From Talinum fruticosum (lineage: Eukaryota; Streptophyta; Magnoliopsida; Caryophyllales; Talinaceae): a stretch of DNA of 64,000 nt. The stretch lies in NCBI GenBank assembly GCA_021018815.1, contig JAITYX010000058.1, positions 3,489,001-3,553,000 on the forward strand. Reading direction: 5' to 3'. The notes under the pieces are model-generated. The model was not told where the DNA came from and did not search any database. It was given only the letters and a program-made list of their open reading frames with translations. Every line of letters starts with the position of its first letter. Positions within the stretch are counted from its first letter, which is position 1. Position numbers and translations under genes: made by a program. Of the stretch, positions 58,018 through 64,000 are shown one piece after another.

Positions 58018-59740
58018 GTATTTTATTTAGTTTAGTTCTTAATGTAACTTATACTGTTGCATAAAGAAGCCTTTACCTTACACTGAGGGAGGAGAAACTT
58101 GTCCTTATGAAATAAGCAATGAGTTGTTCTAATCATGGTGGCTAGGTGTAGAAATACTTTTTTGATAAGGAAAAATAATATGTTAAAAATCATGAATGAA
58201 AGAGTAGATGCAAAGCAAGCATCCTATAAAAGGACTATGTACATCCAAAGTTCACAAAATCTACAATATCAAAACAAGATTGGCAAAGGTTCCCATGATT
58301 CCCAAAATTAATGTATTAGCTGCTATTTTCTGTTGTCTTTTTTTTTCATTTCCTTATATTATTCACAGTATGTTTGGGGGGCTGCTCTAGAATTTGAAAT
58401 TATCCTGATGTGCTAGCAAGATGTGTACTCTTAGACCTCACTAGGATTCTTCTTCATAAAAGTTTCTTCCTCAATCAAGGCCAATTTCTATGGCTCTATG
58501 CTTTCAGATGTTGGCCTTATCTGCATATGTGTATACTTCCTGCACTGTGAACAATCTGTGAAGCTCATTAGTGAACATTGCGGTACGCCATGAACTTCTA
58601 TTTGTGATGTTCCTCCCATCTGCTCAATATGAGCTGCATATGCTTTTTAACTAGCTTCTTCTTACCACAATTAACATTGATTTCTCATTAGAAAATTCAT
58701 TTGAAGGTGCAGAATAAGTTATAATCCAAACATCATTTTGGAATCATGGATTATAATACATGAAATGATCATGACAAGACATTTAAATGGGCAACACATG
58801 ACTTTTGAAATTGTTAGCTGTAAGCATGTGACACATAATTGGACCCATTTACTAAATTACGTTTTCCCCTGCATAAAACATCTTATGGCTTCTACAGTAT
58901 ACAATCTGAAATGAATTCTTGTCCTGAATAGCTCTAAAGTGTAAACAAGTACAACATATTGTTTTCAATTAGAAAAATGAAGTTGTTTATCAATGGAAGT
59001 AATAAGTGGAAAGAGAACAAAAATGGGAAGAGAAAGGGATGCGAAGTACTAGTTTTATGATTGGACAGCTCTACCTAGTAATTGGCTATCTCCCTCTTCC
59101 TGAAACACGAGAAACCAGATTTATAATGAAAATTACAAACACCACCACCTAGTTTGGATCCCATGTCATCAACCTGGTGTAAGGAGATCTAAGTTGTGCT
59201 TTCTTGATTAGTCGAGTATGTTGCTTCATACAACAAAACTAGTATAGCAACCATATCGTACACTTTACGTGGTTGGGGGGCTCGAAAAAAATACTCCCCA
59301 ACTTCAATCTCAAATTCCCAATGGGACAAATAGAGGGCAAAAGAAATAAAGAGAGATATGTGATGCCGTGGTGGAATAGAAGGATGTCGGGCATGATTGT
59401 GGTGGCCTCGAACACCTTTTGGCGAGAGAACATTAGTTTCACATTTGATGTGTCTTCTCCATTAGATTAGCACGACTCTAGGGACCTATGCGTGTTATAA
59501 GGAGTTTTTATTTTTATTTTTTTAATTTTTATTTAGGAAAGGTGACTTCATGTGTGTTAACATGGTTCTCGCGACATGGATACAAATTGTTCGAGCACTC
59601 GTTACATGGGCAAAATTGTATAAGTGGGTCATGAGGTGCAATCATCTCAATTCTTTAGAGACCATTCAGCTTTCCATATGAATACTTTCTTTCGTTTAGT
59701 CTCCAGGCAGGGCTGGAGCATAGTTTGGCTCTGTAGGAAC
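58018..59740 (+). other. Sequence after PRA1 exon 3 (intron 3 or post-gene); no gene seen
   Basis: AT-rich, without recognisable exons. Short open frames at 58208-58390 and on both strands at 59239-59470 have no known motif. Confidence 0.5.
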
Positions 59741-59745
59741 ACCTT

Positions 59746-59971
59746 CCTCTTAATTTGATTGTCAACTCATCGTATTAAGTTGTATCTCGCCAAAAGACAT
59801 TATCTCATTCAAGATCCTTACTCCTGTTAATTTGATTGTCAACTACTCGTATTAAGTTGTGTCCGCCAAAAGACATTACCTCATTCAAGATCCGTACTCC
59901 TCTTAATTTGATTGTCAACTATCGTATTAAGTTGTATCTGCCAAAAGACATTACCTCATTCAAGATCCTTA
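59746..59971. repeat. Three tandem copies of a 76-77-bp unit
   Basis: Copies begin near 59746, 59823 and 59899, each with TTAATTTGATTGTCAACT, CGTATTAAGTTGT, GCCAAAAGACATTA and TCATTCAAGATCC. Differences between copies lie almost only around CG (TCTCGCC, TCCGCC, TCTGCC). Confidence 0.9.
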
Positions 59972-60529
59972 CAAGCTATTGAGGAATGAGACCTTTGAAT
60001 AGGCCATTTTTTTGATTCACGGTTGAAATTTTTTTTTCCTTGATAAGAGATCTTTTAACGAGTCCTAGTGAATCTTCTCATGGTTCTCATGGATAAATGC
60101 CTTCATCTTAGTTTTTTGTCAACTTCAGCGGATGTATCTATTCAAGAGACGTCTCCTTGCTCAAGATTATTTTACTTGCAGGTGAAGATATAAGAGCTCT
60201 TGTTAGGAAATTAATAATTCTTACAAACTGTCTTTTTGAAAAGTTCACATGACAACATTTCATGTGGTTATTATGAGGCTTTTACAATTTGCCCGGATCG
60301 ATAATCATGTGCTCAACTCTTAATACTTTTCATATTTTCTAGTGTTGAGGGAAAAAGATCATTGAAATTTGCTCAAATCTTAGGATGAGCTGGATTTGGC
60401 TAGGTAGTTTTAGACGGTTTAGAATTGTTGGCTATTTTAAATGTTAGGTATATACATTGAACCCTTGTAGATAGTTCTGAAAGATTGAACCCTTGTAGAC
60501 GGTTAAAGGTCTTGTGAAATTTGATTTAA

Positions 60530-60990
60530 GCAATTGGGCTGTAGGGATATGTGGCAGCCCACATCTTAGTGTGAAAAGCATGCCTAGTAGGCAATGAGCA
60601 TGTAGGTTTGGGGGAAAAAGCTCCTTTCGTTGAAAGGGTCACCTTTGGGTGGTACTTCGAGCGGTTCTTTCTTGAGTTTATTTGTTTTCTTCGTTTGCTC
60701 AACTCTGTAGGCCAACACGCACACATTAGACGAATAATATCGTTGCAAACTCTACCAGGTGAGCAAAGCCACCAAGGTACTCCACAATGGTTGGTCGTCC
60801 GACTTTTGAAGGTGATGAGAAGTTTCTCAAACTTCCTGTATAGCGCTGCTGGAAACTCATGGCCCCTTGGGTTAGATAATGGATTTGACAAAGTTGTCTT
60901 GGAGGTAAAATGGGGTAGGAAACCGTCTAAGTTAAGTTGGGCTTTTCATTTTCTCCCAATCCTTATCTTCCCTATTCCTTTCTAACTCTC
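60530..60990. other. Unidentified region with higher GC and long open frames on both strands
   Basis: Frames of 125 codons (plus, 60608-60985) and 121 codons (minus, 60526-60891) overlap. The base composition differs from the AT-rich surroundings, and a block near 60700-60870 looks coding-like, but I recognise no protein. An old organelle-derived insertion or captured exon is possible. Confidence 0.3.
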
Positions 60991-61189
60991 TTGGCTACAA
61001 CAATGGGAGACCACCAAAGACTTTTTAAGCTTGAGAGCAACAAGTTTTACCTTCTTCTTTGAGGCACATTTTTGTAATCAAAGATCTGTTCAATTGTTAG
61101 AAGCCACATCAAGCACCCATTTGTATCTAAACAACCTTCAAAATTCATAACGACCCTATTCCATTTAACTTTAACTTACTCCTTACCAC

Positions 61190-61410
61190 TATATATATTT
61201 TCCACTTCCAAAAATTATATTTGTTCACAATTGTCTTCATAATTGTTTTATAAATATAAAAAATTAATTTATCGTGAATTTATTTTTCTATTGTTAATGA
61301 AACGTTTTACAAGTTGGAAATTAATATGTTCAAACTAACATTTCACAAATTCTTTAACTTTTTTAATTCTCTTAAAATTCTTTCTTACTTGGTCGTGGGA
61401 AAATAATTGC
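61190..61410. repeat. Direct repeat, copy 1 of a ~220-bp unit
   Basis: Begins TTCCACTTCCAAAAATTATA and includes ATTAATATGTT and AACATTTCACAAATTC. The second copy lies 521 bp downstream at 61711-61935. AT-rich, with no coding content. Confidence 0.8.
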
Positions 61411-61710
61411 TCTTCACCGTTGTGAATCGACACAAATAAATATTCTACATTTTATGAAGTAATTTCTATATCTAAGCTATAAAAACCTTTTTCATAAATA
61501 TCAAACATAAAAAAAAAATCATCAAACAAGACCACAATTGTAAACAATGCATTTGACATTACAAACATATGGATTTTATAATTTAATTTATGTAAAGTTC
61601 ATAAACAAATAAAATAAAATATGTTATTTTATTGTAATGCATATAACTAATACTTGTAAAATTTTATGAGTCATATAGAACATTTTATATTCCCTACAGT
61701 TTCTTATAGC

Positions 61711-61935
61711 TACATATACTTTCCACTCTCAAAAATTATATTTGTTTATAATTGTCTTCATAATTACTTTATAAATAAGAAAACTTAATTTGTCTGTGAA
61801 TTTATTTTTTTATCGTTAATGAAATAATTTACAAGTTTGAAATTAATATGTTTTCAACTAACATTTCACAAATTCTTTGCCTTTTTTAAAATCTCTTCAA
61901 ATTCTTTATTACTTGGCTAGAAGAAAATTATTGCT
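61711..61935. repeat. Direct repeat, copy 2 of a ~220-bp unit
   Basis: Same order of blocks as 61190-61410, perhaps 80-85% similar by eye. The pair with the intervening 300 bp may be a 521-bp tandem duplication or the two ends of an old element. Confidence 0.75.
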
Positions 61936-62414
61936 CTTTAACAAACTATTGTTTTTGTTTTTCCCTATTTACCATCTATAAGATAACCTAGAAGATCCAC
62001 AAAGGGTTTGTCGGAGATCCACTCACAAGCAACACCATGAGTCCACATGGCAAAGCAAAACAATAATATGTTAAAATTTTCTGATTTAATTAATGTTTGT
62101 AAAAGCACCTTGGGAAACAAGCTAACATTGCGGCCTAAACTATATCCGATATCTCAAAAAAAAATTATTGCATAAGATAATAAAAATAGACTCCTAAAGG
62201 TACCCAGAAAAATACCTACCGAAATTAAAATAAAAATAGAAAGAAATATCTTCTAATATTATGCTCCAAAGATTCTTACATAACCTACAAAGTAACTCTA
62301 GTAATCTATAATTACAAACTTTGGACTAATAAAAAGTAAATACATATTATTCCCATAATTCTTTATTTTGGTTGTTGGGAGCTCCTTCTATTGTTTGCAT
62401 TCCACATGATGAGA

Positions 62415-62990
62415 ACCTAGCTTGAAAAAGCTCAAGGCGCACAAAAGCGCAAAGGGTCTTAGGGCCCGGCGAGCGGGTTTCGAGGCGAAGGCATGGACTT
62501 TTTGGAATGAGGCGCACTTACTAAAAAATACTTAAGAATCATTACCAAACAATATTTTTGGTTGAATATGCTAGAAGATGACATCAAATAAGTAATTTGA
62601 TATCACTCTAACTACAAAAATATCATAAAGAGTCTTAGATTGTGATAACACAATGAATTTGCTACAATTTTCACCGAAAAAGCAATCGGAAAAAGAAAAA
62701 AATAGCACAAATTGAAAAAGGGGTGACTAACCCAGCTTACTCAAAGTCTAACAAAGGCAAAGACAAAAGAAAGAGGAAGGGGCAAGGAGAGACAGGAAAA
62801 TTGCAAAAAAACAGTAAAAAAGCCCTATGAGGTGCATGAGGTACAACCGGGCGTTGGCCGAGGCGCATTGTGAGTTGGCCGAGGCTCAAATTGAGCCGTG
62901 CGCCTCATAGGGCTTTTGGAGGGGTGGGCTTCACCCTTTGCAACGCGCAAGGGGTGGGCTTCGAGCTTTTGTGAGCCGGGCGTGCTTTTT
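62415..62990. repeat. Repeat with GC-rich ends (AAGGCGCAC ... GTGCGCCTC type)
   Basis: CTCAAGGCGCACAAAAGCGC at 62431 and GAGGCGCATTG/GTGCGCCTCATAGGGC at 62860-62915 bracket AT-rich sequence. Plant genomes hold many degenerate repeats with GGCGC-rich sequence of this kind. Class unclear. Confidence 0.35.
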
Positions 62991-63573
62991 CAAACTAAGG
63001 ACGAGAATAGATCAAATGGTGTTTCTTTTTGTAGATTGGGTTTTGTGTCTAAGACTAGAAGTGTTTGGGTTAGGAGCTTGAGCCTAGGATGGTTAGCTAA
63101 GAGCTCTAATACCGAATATGATGCGCTAATAGAGGTTTTAAAACCAATGCCAAAAGATCGCCAGGAGCAACCATAAAAAAGTAAACGAAAAGAAACCAAA
63201 CTAGAGAAACTAGTGACAATAAGATAAACTAGCTTCAACAAAGGATGAGACAAACCACGACTTGGGCTCTTAATCCACTATTAAGATGAGGCACACCACT
63301 CGGGAGTCAAGTCTCACTTGGTCACCACTTTACCTAGCCAAAGTAAAGATAAGTAAAGAGAGAATTTTAGAGGGGTAATAAGGAGCATTTGACTCAACTT
63401 TTCATTTATTCATCAATAGCTTTTGTACAACCCTTTGGAGTACATTTACGTAGATGGGAAGGGTGTTGGAGCCGTTACACTCGGGAAAAGGAAAAGAAAA
63501 AGCTAGCAAAACGACACTATAGGAGTATAAATGCAAAGTACAAAAGGAACCTTTTTAGGTGCTTTATTTTGGC

Positions 63574-63845
63574 TCATTCCTTTTCTTCATCATCTAATTT
63601 TTGCATTTGTGCAATATCTTTTAAGGATACCTTTGTACATCCACCTATTCCACTTCCCTTTATCTTTAGAAGATGACTTCTAACTCTTGTACAAGAGCTT
63701 GTCTTGATTTGTCCACAAAATTGCATTTCCAACTAATATTTCCATGGCCTTTGATTGATTTATCATATTTAGTTACATATTTCCTTAATGGTTTGTTCTA
63801 GTCTTCTTCATCACTAGGAGTAGGAGGTGTTGATGAATTATCCAT
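63574..63845 (-). pseudogene. hAT transposase, N-terminal part with BED zinc finger
   Basis: Starts MDNSSTPPTPSDEED at 63845, followed at once by a stop, then NKPLRKYVTKYDKSIKGHGN, ISWKCNF and, after a one-base loss in a T-run, CGQIKTSSCTRVRSHLLKIK and SLKDIAQMQKLDDEEKE. The pattern WxC..C....S.TRVRxHLL is the BED finger typical of plant hAT transposases. It ends at a TGA at 63574; the catalytic part is not seen to the left. Pseudogene with two defects. The hAT MITE at 53956 belongs to the same superfamily, though no direct link is shown. Confidence 0.8.
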
Positions 63846-63884
63846 TTTTTTAAGCTACAAAGGAAGGAAAAAAAAAAACATTTT

Positions 63885-64000
63885 TGAAGGTTTGCTCGGG
63901 GAGAGTGTGAGTCATCCTAGAGGGGGTGAATAGGGTGATGGAGGATTTTCGTGAAGATTGAGCTCTTTTTGCCAAAATAGAGACGAAATGCATTCCGAGT
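63885..64000 (-). repeat. Copia LTR, first 116 bp (runs off the right edge)
   Basis: TGAAGGTTTGCTCGGGGAG, then CCTAGAGGGGGTGAATAGGG as in all the other copies. Minus orientation. The left flank TTTTT would be one copy of the target duplication. Confidence 0.88.

Noticed and set aside
59746..59971. Regular repeats as a CRISPR-like array
   Set aside because: Whole 77-bp units are repeated without unique spacers, in a plant nuclear context.
60608..60985. Open frames of 125 and 121 codons on opposite strands as a protein-coding gene
   Set aside because: No family motif, no promoter or splice context; kept only as an unidentified region.

Overview
This is nuclear DNA of a flowering plant, most likely a dicot, lying in a transposon-rich stretch beside one host gene. 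Support comes from plant Ty1/copia, LINE, Mutator-like, hAT-like and CACTA-like sequences, GT-AG introns, and three well-conserved exons of a PRA1-family gene. No bacterial operons, CRISPR arrays or RNA genes were recognised. Almost all element coding sequence is broken.

Layout. 1-11084: a minus-strand copia element (A) lying in the 5' LTR of a plus-strand relative; the junction is tandemly duplicated, and the plus-strand element keeps only the RNase H end, an extra 3' ORF and its 3' LTR. 11085-13918: an LTR-like fragment, probably Ty3/gypsy. 13919-23069: a second pair, minus-strand copia B set into the reverse transcriptase region of a plus-strand element with the extra ORF. 23070-27674: a small minus-strand ORF with a TATA box, then a CACTA-like element carrying a solo copia LTR (TSD CCTAG). 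27675-30560: short repeats and one MITE. 30561-52696: a nested stack. A Mutator-like transposase is split into three pieces. One gap holds copia C (30673-42377), which itself contains a 2.8-kb solo LTR. The other gap holds a LINE, which is split by copia D (42945-49496, TSD TACAC) and by a solo copia LTR. 53956-54878: an hAT-type MITE. 55256-58017: the first three exons of the PRA1 gene; the rest is not in the window. 58018-64000: intron or downstream sequence with tandem and dispersed repeats, a broken hAT transposase and the start of another copia LTR.

The copia family has LTRs of about 1.5-1.6 kb, a primer binding site resembling the initiator-methionine tRNA end, CCHC gag, protease, integrase and reverse transcriptase/RNase H. 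Between RNase H and the 3' LTR it carries an additional ORF, seen in three copies, each with its own TATA box and pyrimidine-rich leader. That ORF, and a cluster of AACGG/CCGTT motifs shared by the LTR promoter and less strictly by the internal promoter, are the most novel signals here. A second oddity is that near-identical copies differ mainly by small indels next to CG dinucleotides, which may be an assembly artefact at methylated sites; many of the frameshifts reported below should be read with that in mind.
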